Both the position numbers and the translations under genes were made by a program. A stretch of DNA of 62,103 bases, from positions 1 to 62,103 of the forward strand of contig JARLIR010000068.1 in the NCBI GenBank assembly GCA_031291635.1. Reading direction: 5' to 3'. The first letter of the stretch is position 1; each line of letters starts with the position of its first letter. Origin of the DNA: Rhizomicrobium sp. (GTDB taxonomy: Bacteria; Pseudomonadota; Alphaproteobacteria; Micropepsales; Micropepsaceae). This document shows positions 8,788 to 17,461 of the stretch, one piece after another. A model generated the notes under the pieces. That model was given only the letters and a program-made list of their open reading frames with translations, was not told the DNA's origin and searched no databases.

Positions 8788-11700
8788 ATGAGCTTTACGG
8801 ATATCTTCATCAAGCGCCCGGTCCTGGCGATCGTGGTGAGCTTGGCTATCTTCGTGATCGGTCTGCGCGCCATCACCGGTCTTCCGGTGCGCCAGTATCC
8901 GGTGACGCAGAACGCCGTGGTCACGATCTCGACCGCCTATTATGGCGCCAGCCCGCAAACCGTGGCTGGCTTCATCACCACGCCGCTGGAGAATGCGGTC
9001 GCCCAGGCCGACGGCATCGACTACATGTCGTCGAAATCGATCCAGGGCGTCTCGACCATCACCGTCAATCTGCGGCTCAATTTCGATGCCTCCAAGGCCT
9101 TGGCCCAGATCATCACCCAGGTGAATTCGGTCAAGAACCAGATGCCACCGCAGGCGCAAGCCTCGGTGATTTCCATCGCGGTCGGCCAATCCACTTCAGC
9201 GCTCTACATCACCTTCAATTCGAAGGTGCTGCCCACCAACAAGATCACCGACTATCTGATCCGTGTGGTGCAGCCACAGCTTCAGGCCGTGCCTGGCGTG
9301 CAGCAGGCGCAGATCCTTGGCGGTAAGACCTTTGCCATTCGCGTCTGGCTCGATCCCGACAAGCTGGCTGCCTATAATCTGACGGCAACCGACATCTACA
9401 GCGTGCTCGGCACCAACAACTATCTCTCGGCGATCGGCCAATCGCGCGGCCAGATGGTGCAGATCAACCTGACCGCATCGACCAATCTGCATACGGTGGA
9501 TGAGTTCAAAAGCCTGGTCATCAAATCGGCGAATGGCGCTTACGTCCATTTGTCGGATGTGGCGCGAGTGACCCTCGGCACCACCGACTATGATTCACAA
9601 GCCCGTTTCGACGGCAATCCCGGTGTGGTGATCGGCGTTAATACGACTCCGACTTCCAACGTGCTCGACGTCATCAAGAATGTGCGTGCGGTGCTGCCAG
9701 GCATCGACGCGCAATTGCCCAAAGGCCTTGAATCCTTTGTCGCCTACGATTCGACCAAGTTCATTTCCAGTGCGATCACCGAGGTCGAGTGGACGCTCGG
9801 CGAAGCCATCATCATTGTCATTCTCGTCATCTTCGTGTTCTTGGGTTCACCGCGTGCGGTGATCATTCCCATTGTGACGATACCGCTGTCCCTGATCGGC
9901 GCCGGTATCTTCATGCTGATGTTCGGCTTCACGCTCAATCTGTTGACGTTGCTGGCCTTCGTGCTCGCCATCGGCCTGGTGGTCGATGACGCCATCATCG
10001 TGGTGGAAAACGTCAGCCGCCATATCGAAGAGGGCCGCTCGCCCTATGACGCCTCGATCATGGCAGCCCGCGAACTGGGCGGCCCCATTATCGCCATGGC
10101 TATCGTGCTGATCGCCGTCTACGTACCGATCGGCTTCATCGGCGGGCTTACCGGTGCCTTGTTCACCGAATTTGCCTTCACGCTGGTGGGCGCGGTGGCG
10201 ATCTCCACCATCGTCGCCCTGACGCTGTCGCCGATGATGGCCTCTCGTCTGCTGCTGTCGCATTCGGCGACGCGCTCGCAGCTGGAACGGCGCGTGGTTC
10301 TTTATATCGACGACAAATTCGACAAGCTGCACAACCTCTATCAGCGCAGCTTGCACAGCGTCTTGAACGAGCTGCCGGTGGTGGTGGTTTTCGCTGCCAT
10401 CATCTTCGGGATGATCGGCTTTCTGTTCTCCCATTCCAAATCGGAACTGGCCCCGAACGAGGACCAGGGCTTCATGTTGGCGCTGGTGACCCCGCCGCCG
10501 ACAGCAACGCTGGAACAATCGCTGATTTGGCAGAACCAGGCCCTTAGAGTCGCGCGTTCCTTCCCCGAGACCGATCACACCTTCCAGATCATCTCGTCTG
10601 GCTTGAACATCATGGGTATCGTGCTCAAGCCCTGGAACGAACGTCATCGTTCGGCCGATCAGATTCAACAGTCGCAGAATCCCAAAACCGTGACCCTGCA
10701 GTCGGAGATGTCCAAACTCTCTGGTGTGCGCGCCGCGGCCTTCCAGATTCCGCCGCTGCCGGGCCCGGGCGGTCTGGGCGTGCAATATGTCATTCAGACC
10801 ACGCAGTCCTTCGAGCAGCTTAATGAAGTGACGCAGAAGATCGTCGATGCGGCCAATCAATCGGGCTCCTTCTTCTATGTCGACTCCAGCCTGAAGTTCG
10901 ACAATCCGCAAACCGAAGTCGTGATCGACCGCGACAAGGTGGCGGGCATGGGGCTGACCATGAGCGATGTGGGCAATGCGCTCACCTCGATGCTGGGCGG
11001 CGGCTATGTGAACTATTTCGACTTGTCGGGCCGCGCTTATCAGGTGATCCCGCAGGTGCAGCAAAGCTCGCGCCTCAACCCGGATCAGCTCGGCAGCTAC
11101 TATATCCGCTCAGGCGCGGGTGCCAGCATTCCGCTCTCGACGGTCGCCCATTTGAAGAGCTCGGTGACACCGGAATCCCTGGATCACTTCCAGCAGCAAA
11201 ACGCCACCACCTTGACGCTCATTCCGCGCCCGGGTGTGACCACGGGTGACGCGGTCGCGGCGCTTAACAAGATTGCGGCTGATGTGATGCCGCCGGGCTA
11301 TCGCGTCGATTATGCCGGGGCGACGCGTCAGTACATGCAGGAATCGAGCGCCCTGATTCAGACCTTCTTCTTCGCGCTCATCATTATCTTTCTGGCCTTG
11401 GCGGCTCTGTTCGAGAGCTTCCGCGATCCTTTGACCATTCTGATCTCGGTGCCGATGTCGATTTGCGGTGCCTTGCTCTTCGTGGCGCTGGGCGTTGGTG
11501 GCGCCAGCCTCAACATCTATACCGAGGTGGGGCTCGTGACCTTGATCGGTTTGATCTCCAAGCACGGCATTCTGATCGTGCGCTTTGCCAATGACTTGCA
11601 GGCCCAGGGCCATGACAAGCGCCGGGCTATCGAAGAGGCCGCAGCCATCCGCTTGCGCCCGATTCTGATGACCACAGCCGCCATGGTGCTCGGCGTCATG

Positions 11701-11868
11701 CCGCTGATCATGGCGAGTGGGGCAGGGGCCGCGGCGCGCTTCAACCTCGGTCTGGTGATCGCTAGCGGGCTTTCGATTGGCACGCTGTTCACGCTCTTCG
11801 TGGTGCCTGCGATCTATCTGATGATTGGCGAGAAGCGCCAGCATGTCGAAGATGAACCGGCAATCTGA
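8788..11868 (+). CDS. RND multidrug efflux transporter (HAE1-like)
   Basis: Inner-membrane proton-driven pump of 1026 aa, full length for AcrB-type transporters. It has the usual two six-helix halves with large periplasmic loops. The paired TM4 aspartates needed for proton translocation are present (Asp400-Asp401 in GLVVDDAIIVVENV). In the TM10-11 region it has GLISKHGILIVRFAND, where many HAE1 pumps have a GL-x-x-KNAILIVEFA form. The start at 8788 (MSFTDIFIKRPVLAIV) is the canonical RND N terminus. No outer-membrane factor gene is adjacent, so it probably uses a TolC-like channel encoded elsewhere. A clear terminator follows at 11895-11922. Confidence 0.93.
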   Translation: MSFTDIFIKRPVLAIVVSLAIFVIGLRAITGLPVRQYPVTQNAVVTISTAYYGASPQTVAGFITTPLENAVAQADGIDYMSSKSIQGVSTITVNLRLNFDASKALAQIITQVNSVKNQMPPQAQASVISIAVGQSTSALYITFNSKVLPTNKITDYLIRVVQPQLQAVPGVQQAQILGGKTFAIRVWLDPDKLAAYNLTATDIYSVLGTNNYLSAIGQSRGQMVQINLTASTNLHTVDEFKSLVIKSANGAYVHLSDVARVTLGTTDYDSQARFDGNPGVVIGVNTTPTSNVLDVIKNVRAVLPGIDAQLPKGLESFVAYDSTKFISSAITEVEWTLGEAIIIVILVIFVFLGSPRAVIIPIVTIPLSLIGAGIFMLMFGFTLNLLTLLAFVLAIGLVVDDAIIVVENVSRHIEEGRSPYDASIMAARELGGPIIAMAIVLIAVYVPIGFIGGLTGALFTEFAFTLVGAVAISTIVALTLSPMMASRLLLSHSATRSQLERRVVLYIDDKFDKLHNLYQRSLHSVLNELPVVVVFAAIIFGMIGFLFSHSKSELAPNEDQGFMLALVTPPPTATLEQSLIWQNQALRVARSFPETDHTFQIISSGLNIMGIVLKPWNERHRSADQIQQSQNPKTVTLQSEMSKLSGVRAAAFQIPPLPGPGGLGVQYVIQTTQSFEQLNEVTQKIVDAANQSGSFFYVDSSLKFDNPQTEVVIDRDKVAGMGLTMSDVGNALTSMLGGGYVNYFDLSGRAYQVIPQVQQSSRLNPDQLGSYYIRSGAGASIPLSTVAHLKSSVTPESLDHFQQQNATTLTLIPRPGVTTGDAVAALNKIAADVMPPGYRVDYAGATRQYMQESSALIQTFFFALIIIFLALAALFESFRDPLTILISVPMSICGALLFVALGVGGASLNIYTEVGLVTLIGLISKHGILIVRFANDLQAQGHDKRRAIEEAAAIRLRPILMTTAAMVLGVMPLIMASGAGAAARFNLGLVIASGLSIGTLFTLFVVPAIYLMIGEKRQHVEDEPAI

Positions 11869-11894
11869 TTGGGCTTGTCCCTCCTGAGCAAAAG

Positions 11895-11922
11895 AAAAGG
11901 CCGCTGGTGACAGCGGCCTTTT
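11895..11922 (+). terminator. Rho-independent terminator after RND pump
   Basis: A 10-bp perfect stem (AAGGCCGCTG / CAGCGGCCTT) with a GTGA loop, flanked by AAAA and TTTT, so it can work in both directions. It ends the efflux operon on the plus strand and may also stop transcripts arriving from manD on the minus strand. Confidence 0.88.
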
Positions 11923-12060
11923 CACATTGATCGGCATATAATTTATGTGGGAATTCGAGGCGCAGGCTTCAAGGGCTATTTGAAAATTATTTTGCCGTTG
12001 ATTTTCTTGGGTTTTTCCCATTTGCGCTGCGAGCGCTTCGCATTTTCCCAGAAAATATTT

Positions 12061-13275
12061 CTACCAGTTCGTCATCGCCCCGCCCTGCTCGAGCCGGTTC
12101 ACGGGCAGGTAGGCGCGCTTGTAGGGATACTTGGCGGCTTCCTTTTCGTCGATATCGATGCCGTGACCGGGAGTCTCGCCAGGATGCATGTAGCCGTCTT
12201 CGAAGCTGTAGGAGATCTTGAAGATGCTCTCCATTTGCTTGGAATGGGGCATGTGCTCCTGAATGCCGAAATTGTGGATCGCCATGTCGAAGTGCAGGGC
12301 ACAGCCCATGGTGATCGGCGACAGGTCGGTGGCGCCGTGGAAGCCGGTCTTGACGTTGTAAAGGTCGGCTAGCGCCGCGATCTGCTTGAGGTGGGTGATG
12401 CCACCGGAATGCACGATGGTCGCCCGGATATAATCGATCAGCTGTTCCTGGATCAGGTGGCGGCAGTCATGGATCGAGTTGAAGACCTCACCCACGGCCA
12501 GCGGCGTGGTGGTGTGCTGGCGGATTAGGCGGAAATTTTCCTGGTTGTCGTCATCGACGGCGTCTTCCAGCCAGAACAGCCGGTAAGGCTCCAGATCTTT
12601 GCCGACGCGGGCGGCTTCGATCGGGGTCAAGCGGTGGTGGACGTCGTGGAGCAGATGGACGTCGTCGCCGAGCGCGATGCGGCCAGCGTCGAACAGCTTG
12701 GGCACGGCCCGCATATACTTCTCGGTCGACCACAGGTTTTCGGTCGGCAGATCGGCATCGGCCGGCTCATAAGCTTCCTTGCCATGGGCTACGCCATAGG
12801 TGGAGGCTAGGCCGGGCACGCCCGATTGCAGGCGGATCGCCTTGTAACCCATCTCTTTATGCTTCAGCGCATCGTCGATGGTTTCTTCAATGGTGTGGCC
12901 ATTGGAGTGGCAATAGACCAGGACATTGTCGCGGGCGGCACCGCCGAGGAGCTGATAAAGGGGCATGCCAGCCGCTTTGGCCTTGATGTCCCACAGCGCC
13001 ATATCGACGGCGGCAATGGCGGACATGGTAACCGGGCCGCGGCGCCAATAGGCACCCCGATAGAGGAACTGCCAGATGTCTTCGATGCGGTGCGCATCCC
13101 GGCCGATCAGGCAGGGGACGACGTGATCCTGAAGATAGCTGGCGACGGCCAATTCGCGGCCATTCAGCGTGGCGTCGCCGACACCATAGATGCCGTCCTT
13201 GGTCTCGATCTTCAGGGTAACGAAATTGCGTCCCGGACTGGATACGATGACGCGGGCGGATTCTATCTTGAGCAT
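12061..13275 (-). CDS. manD: D-mannonate dehydratase, enolase superfamily (ManD type)
   Basis: Converts D-mannonate to 2-keto-3-deoxygluconate in glucuronate breakdown (404 aa). It is very close to the characterised sphingomonad ManD sequence as I remember it, including the N terminus [11 protein letters not shown] and the LQSGVPG region. Metal and acid/base residues are in place: Asp211, His213, Glu237 (WLEDAV) and Glu263 (VGEVFNS), each one position from the recalled numbering 210/212/236/262. A GGGAGAAGC ribosome-binding site precedes the ATG at 13275; a longer in-frame start at 13314 lacks one. It is divergent from the sugar transporter, and an operator-like site lies 23 bases upstream of the start. 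With uxuB at 33679 it supplies two steps of the glucuronate pathway. Confidence 0.93.
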   Translation of the reverse strand: MLKIESARVIVSSPGRNFVTLKIETKDGIYGVGDATLNGRELAVASYLQDHVVPCLIGRDAHRIEDIWQFLYRGAYWRRGPVTMSAIAAVDMALWDIKAKAAGMPLYQLLGGAARDNVLVYCHSNGHTIEETIDDALKHKEMGYKAIRLQSGVPGLASTYGVAHGKEAYEPADADLPTENLWSTEKYMRAVPKLFDAGRIALGDDVHLLHDVHHRLTPIEAARVGKDLEPYRLFWLEDAVDDDNQENFRLIRQHTTTPLAVGEVFNSIHDCRHLIQEQLIDYIRATIVHSGGITHLKQIAALADLYNVKTGFHGATDLSPITMGCALHFDMAIHNFGIQEHMPHSKQMESIFKISYSFEDGYMHPGETPGHGIDIDEKEAAKYPYKRAYLPVNRLEQGGAMTNW

Positions 13276-13297
13276 GATGCTTCTCCCGAACTGGCAA

Positions 13298-13311
13298 TGG
13301 GACCGGTAACA
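13298..13311. promoter_or_regulatory. LacI-type operator-like site upstream of manD
   Basis: TGGGACCGGTAACA matches the window's recurrent palindrome TGNTANCGNTANCA at 9 of 10 fixed positions (the T at position 4 is G). It sits 23 bases before the manD start, where a bound repressor could block transcription. Confidence 0.5.
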
Positions 13312-13452
13312 CAAACGCCGCCAGGGGTCTCGTCAAGGCAAAACTTTTCTCTTCGGGTCGCACGCGGCATTAGGTGCGCATGGATCGCAGTTTGGGGGAG
13401 ATTTAGTTGCGATATGGTGTCATTCCATATTGCGCGGCCCCGTGTTGCGCTT

Positions 13453-13466
13453 TGATAGCGCTAACA
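13453..13466. promoter_or_regulatory. LacI-type operator-like site upstream of sugar transporter operon
   Basis: TGATAGCGCTAACA fits TGNTANCGNTANCA at every fixed position and is a near-perfect palindrome centred on CG. It lies 207 bases before the transporter start and 155 bases (centre to centre) from the manD-proximal site. Confidence 0.65.
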
Positions 13467-13672
13467 CTAGAGTTCTGCGCGATACCGCAGCCTTCAGGCT
13501 TTCGCAATGACGGTGAATTGGCTCTCAGCATCGCAATACGCCAGAGCCTTGCCGCGCGTTATGCCAAAGAGCGTTGTCGACACACCATAAATTCGAGGCA
13601 AACTCTGGCGCCCGCACAGGGACGCACGGTTGGAAAAAAGCCCGGTAAAAGCCGGCACAGGGAGGGAAGACT

Positions 13673-15043
13673 ATGAGTCAGAAATTACCCGTCACGGAGA
13701 AAATCGGCTACGCGCTCGGTGATCTCGCGGCGAACTTCGTGTTCCAATTCATGATCACGCTGCAAGTGACGTTCTATGTCGACGTCTACGGGCTTCCGCC
13801 CAATCAAGCGGCCATGATGTTCCTAGTCATCGGTATCGCCGTTGCCTTCATCAACCCGATTATGGGCGTGATCGCTGACCGCACCGTCACCAAATGGGGC
13901 AAGTTCCGGCCCTGGCTGATCTGGACGGCGCTGCCCTTCGGCATCATCGGTGTCATGACCTTCACGACGCCCGACCTCAGCATGGGCGGCAAGGTGATCT
14001 ATGCCTGGGTGACCTACAGCCTGCTCCGCATCATCTACACCATCAACAACGTGCCTTATGCCTCGATCAACGCGGTGATGACCGACGATCCCGACGAGCG
14101 CAACAGCGCCTCCCAATACCGTCAGATCGCAGCCAACTCGGCAGGCTTCATCGTCGCCTCCCTGGTCGTGCCGCTGATCAACGTCTTCGCACACGGCTCC
14201 AAGAACCCGGCCGATCTGGCGCGCGGTTACCAGTACACGATGGGCATTCTGATGCTCGTCGCCATGGTGCTGTTCGTGATTTCCTTCCTCAGCACCAAGG
14301 AACGCATTCTGCCCGATCCCAAGCAGAAGTCGTCGCTGAAGCAGGACCTTGCGGATCTGTTCACCAACAAGCCCTGGGCCATCCTGTTCCTGGTGACGCT
14401 GTTCTATTTCGCTGCGCTCTGCATCCGCGGCAACGCCATGTTCCCCTATTGCAATCTCTTCCAGGGTGACGAGAACCTGTTCTCCTGGCTCAACGGCTTT
14501 GGCCTGATCTCGCTGCTCATCGGCGTGGCCTGCTCGAATGCCATCTCGGTGCGCACCGGCAAGCGGCTCTTGTTCCTCATCAGCATGGCGCTGACCGGGG
14601 TCTTCACTTTGGCGCTCTTGTTCCTGCCGGCGCACAACAACACGCTGATCATCGGCACCGAAGTGCTGCGTCAGTTCTCCTTTGGCATCAGCGGTCCGGT
14701 GCTGTGGTCGATGATGGGTGACGTCGCCGATTACGGGGAATGGAAGAACGATCGCCGCGCCTCGGGCATCATCACCAGCGCGGTCGTCTTCGCGCTCTGG
14801 GTTGGCCTGACGCTCGGCCAGGCCGCCGTCGGCGGGCTGTTCTCCTATTACGGCTATGTTGCCAAGGCCGTGACCCAGACACCGGAAGCCATCCATGGCG
14901 TCGTCCTCACCGGCAGCCTTTATGCCGGCGTCTGCTTCCTGATCGCCGCGGCTCTGCTGTTGGTCTATCCGCTGAATCGCGCGGAAAACCGGAAAATTGC
15001 TGACGAGCTGATCGCCCGTCGCAAGGCGCGCCAAGCCGCCTAG
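13673..15043 (+). CDS. GPH-family sugar:cation symporter (MelB/XynB-like MFS)
   Basis: Integral membrane transporter of 456 aa with about 12 hydrophobic segments. The N terminus (EKIGYALGDLAANFVFQFM) is the signature of the glycoside-pentoside-hexuronide:cation symporter family, which includes melibiose and xyloside carriers. The conserved Asp pair region (GVIADRT) and the YGEWKNDRRASGI segment near residue 355 also fit. It precedes a cytoplasmic GH52 beta-xylosidase by 70 bases, so the likely cargo is xylobiose or longer xylo-oligosaccharides; this is inference from context. A strong GGGAGGGAAG ribosome-binding site supports the start. Confidence 0.92.
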   Translation: MSQKLPVTEKIGYALGDLAANFVFQFMITLQVTFYVDVYGLPPNQAAMMFLVIGIAVAFINPIMGVIADRTVTKWGKFRPWLIWTALPFGIIGVMTFTTPDLSMGGKVIYAWVTYSLLRIIYTINNVPYASINAVMTDDPDERNSASQYRQIAANSAGFIVASLVVPLINVFAHGSKNPADLARGYQYTMGILMLVAMVLFVISFLSTKERILPDPKQKSSLKQDLADLFTNKPWAILFLVTLFYFAALCIRGNAMFPYCNLFQGDENLFSWLNGFGLISLLIGVACSNAISVRTGKRLLFLISMALTGVFTLALLFLPAHNNTLIIGTEVLRQFSFGISGPVLWSMMGDVADYGEWKNDRRASGIITSAVVFALWVGLTLGQAAVGGLFSYYGYVAKAVTQTPEAIHGVVLTGSLYAGVCFLIAAALLLVYPLNRAENRKIADELIARRKARQAA

Positions 15044-15057
15044 GTCTATAATAAAAG

Positions 15058-15083
15058 CCGGCGGAGGCAACGACCTTCGCCGG
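15058..15083 (+). other. Intercistronic stem-loop between transporter and GH52
   Basis: A 10-bp stem (CCGGCGGAGG / CCTTCGCCGG, one G-T pair) around a CAACGA loop fills the gap between the two genes. There is no T-run, so it looks more like an mRNA-stability or partial-attenuation element than a full terminator. Confidence 0.5.
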
Positions 15084-15113
15084 TCCCCCTACAAACGAAC
15101 ATACGAGGAAACC

Positions 15114-17384
15114 ATGAGTATCCGTCGTCCGCTCTCAGGCCCAATCGGCTTTAACGCGCAGCATTCGCCGATGGGCGCTTTCATGAGCTTCACTATCGGC
15201 AATCCCGGCACCAAAGGCGGTATCGGCCTGCAGATCGGCCAGCCCGCCGACCAGGAAGTCTTCATCGGCGTCATTGATGGCGACCGCTATGCCGACGCCA
15301 CGCTGAAGTGTCTGCCCTTTTATGTCGGTGCGGCCAGCAACGCTGCCGAGGCTTTCATGGTCGAACAGGCCGGTCCCTCGGAAGCCAATGTGCGCCCCGA
15401 TGCCGAGCCCTTCGCGCCCAGCGAAATCAAACGCTATTACAATTGGGCCAGCGACACCTGGACGGCTGGTGATCTGTCCTTCTCGGTCTTCACGCCTTTC
15501 GGCGCCATTCCCGATCCGGCCAAGGTCTCTGACCGTGACATGCGCGACGCGCTGCGCCCGGGCATCGTGGCGCAGCTCATCGTCGACAACACCACCGGCA
15601 CCAAGCCCAAGACCGGCATCTTTGCCCTCAACCATTCCCGCCCCGGCCCGCGCATGATCGAAGACGATCTTGGCGGCACCGCGCGCGTCGGGTTTGCCTT
15701 CCGCCGTGAGGCCGGTGTGGCCGGTGAAGTGGTGGACATCACGGGCGGCGCCAAGGCCGATAAGCCCCACGCTTTCGGTTTCATGCGCTGGTCGGCCACC
15801 GACGGCATTCGCGAGAAGCACAATCCTGTGCATCTGCTCGGCTCCTGCCCGGGCATCGGCTTTGAAGTGCCGCCGGGCAAGCGCTATGCGCTGACGCTGG
15901 CCATCGGGTCTTATCTGGAATCGCCGGTGACCACGGGCCTCGACGGCAAGTATCTGTACACGCGCTACTTCAACGGCCTGAACGACGTCTTGCGCGCGAC
16001 TCTGGACGCCGCTGGCAAGGTGATCGAGAAAGCCGATGCGCTCGATGCCAAGCTGGAAAGCTCCGCGCTTTCCGACGATCAGAAGTTCCTGATCGCTCAT
16101 GCCACGCACAGCTATTACGGTTCCACCCAGCTCCTCGAAATCGACCGGCAGCCCTTCTGGGTCGTCAACGAAGGCGAGTATTGCATGATGAACACCCTCG
16201 ACCTCTCGGTCGATCATGTGTTCTGGGAACTCGATCACAATCCTTGGGTGGTCAAGAACCTGCTCGACAATTTCGTCGCCCGCTACAGCTACACCGACGA
16301 GGTCAAGATCTATAAGGGCGAAGCCGCCGCGGTGCATAGCTTCGAACATGATCCCAGCCAGCCGCCGCCGGCGCCGGATGCGGCCCAGCTGTCGCGCGCT
16401 TACGGTACGGCCCCAGGCGGCCTTTCCTTCTGTCACGACATGGGCGCGCACAACAACTTCTCGCCCAAGGGCCGTTCGTCTTACGAGCTGGCCAATCTGA
16501 CTTCGACCTTCAGCTATATGACGGTCGAACAGCTCTGCAATTGGACGCTGACGGCGGGTTGTTACCTCGCCAAGACGCGCGACACCGCCTGGCTCAAGAA
16601 GAGCAAGAAGGTGGTCGAGCAATGCTTGGAGAGCATGATCAATCGCGGCGGCGAAGTCGGTTTCGCGCAATACGATTCGACCAAAACGGCTGGCGGCCAG
16701 GAAATCACCACTTACGACAGCCTCGACCACAGCCTCGCCCAGACGCGCAACAACGTCTACATGGCGGTGAAGTGCTGGGCCAGCTATCGCACCTTGGCGC
16801 TGATGTTCCGCGATCTGGGTGACAAGAAAGCCGCCGCGCGCTGCCAGGAACTGGCCGAGAAGGTCGCTGGCGTGGTTGCCGACCAAGCGGTCGACGGCGT
16901 GCTGCCGGCCATCTTCGAGAAGGACAATCCGGGCTATCATTCCCGCATCCTTCCGGCGGTCGAAGGCTGCGTCTATCCGCTGTATTATGCTGAAACCGGT
17001 TATGCCGGGATCTCTGCGGCCGAGGTTTATGCCAGCGCCGCCGAAAAGCGCATGTATGACGCGCTGAAGACCCACACCAAGACTTTGTTGCTCGATCCCG
17101 AAGCGCGCAGCGTCTTTGCCGATGGCGGCATCAAGCTTTCATCCACCTCGAACAATTCCTGGATGAGCAAGATCTCCATCTTCATGCATGTGACGCGCAA
17201 AGTGTTTGGTCTCGATGCCGATGCGGGCGTGGCGGAGGTCTTCAAAAAGGCCGATGCGGCGCATTCGACCTGGCAGACCGTGGGCAGCGCCTATTGGGCC
17301 TGTTGCGATCAGATCGTCTCGGGCGAAGGCAAAGCCAGCCGCTACTATCCGCGCATCATCACCAGTGCGCTGTGGCTCAGCTAG
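15114..17384 (+). CDS. GH52 beta-xylosidase, cytoplasmic
   Basis: Retaining exo-acting beta-1,4-xylosidase (756 aa) that would release xylose from imported xylo-oligosaccharides. It matches GH52 along its whole length: N-terminal FNAQHSPMGAFMSFTIGNPG, WVVNEGEYCMMNTLDLSVD (349-367, region of the catalytic Glu), ITTYDSLDHSLAQTRNN (531-547, region of the acid/base Asp) and STSNNSW near the C terminus. About 30 extra residues, Pro/Ala-rich, lie around 400-430 compared with the Geobacillus enzyme as I recall it. No signal peptide is visible. A GAGGAAACC ribosome-binding site precedes the ATG. GH52 is a small family known mostly from Firmicutes, so its presence in this background is notable. Confidence 0.93.
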   Translation: MSIRRPLSGPIGFNAQHSPMGAFMSFTIGNPGTKGGIGLQIGQPADQEVFIGVIDGDRYADATLKCLPFYVGAASNAAEAFMVEQAGPSEANVRPDAEPFAPSEIKRYYNWASDTWTAGDLSFSVFTPFGAIPDPAKVSDRDMRDALRPGIVAQLIVDNTTGTKPKTGIFALNHSRPGPRMIEDDLGGTARVGFAFRREAGVAGEVVDITGGAKADKPHAFGFMRWSATDGIREKHNPVHLLGSCPGIGFEVPPGKRYALTLAIGSYLESPVTTGLDGKYLYTRYFNGLNDVLRATLDAAGKVIEKADALDAKLESSALSDDQKFLIAHATHSYYGSTQLLEIDRQPFWVVNEGEYCMMNTLDLSVDHVFWELDHNPWVVKNLLDNFVARYSYTDEVKIYKGEAAAVHSFEHDPSQPPPAPDAAQLSRAYGTAPGGLSFCHDMGAHNNFSPKGRSSYELANLTSTFSYMTVEQLCNWTLTAGCYLAKTRDTAWLKKSKKVVEQCLESMINRGGEVGFAQYDSTKTAGGQEITTYDSLDHSLAQTRNNVYMAVKCWASYRTLALMFRDLGDKKAAARCQELAEKVAGVVADQAVDGVLPAIFEKDNPGYHSRILPAVEGCVYPLYYAETGYAGISAAEVYASAAEKRMYDALKTHTKTLLLDPEARSVFADGGIKLSSTSNNSWMSKISIFMHVTRKVFGLDADAGVAEVFKKADAAHSTWQTVGSAYWACCDQIVSGEGKASRYYPRIITSALWLS

Positions 17385-17410
17385 AGCTTCGGCATCTTAA
17401 ATAGTGAGCG

Positions 17411-17438
17411 GAACGGTCGGGCGAAAATCCGGCCGTTT
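17411..17438 (+). other. Intercistronic stem-loop between GH52 and GH10 xylanase
   Basis: GAACGGTCGG pairs with CCGGCCGTTTC, imperfectly with wobble pairs, around an 8-nt A-rich loop. It lies just ahead of the TCTGGAGGGAG ribosome-binding site of the xylanase gene. No T-run follows. Confidence 0.4.
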
Positions 17439-17461
17439 CGACTATCTGGAGGGAGAAAACG

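Larger units (their letters stand above)
13276..13672. promoter_or_regulatory. Divergent promoter region between manD and sugar transporter
   Basis: A 397-base gap between divergent genes with no credible coding frame. It holds two LacI-type operator-like sites (13298-13311 near manD and 13453-13466 near the transporter) and a GGGAGGGAAG ribosome-binding site just before 13673. No sigma-70 hexamers could be assigned with confidence. Confidence 0.6.

Noticed and set aside
13471..13500. GATACCGC sequence near 13489 as another operator
   Set aside because: Only the left half matches TGNTANCGNTANCA; the right half has several mismatches.
15135..17075. A 646-codon minus-strand frame opposite GH52
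   Set aside because: Shadow of the GH52 gene, with no motifs of its own.
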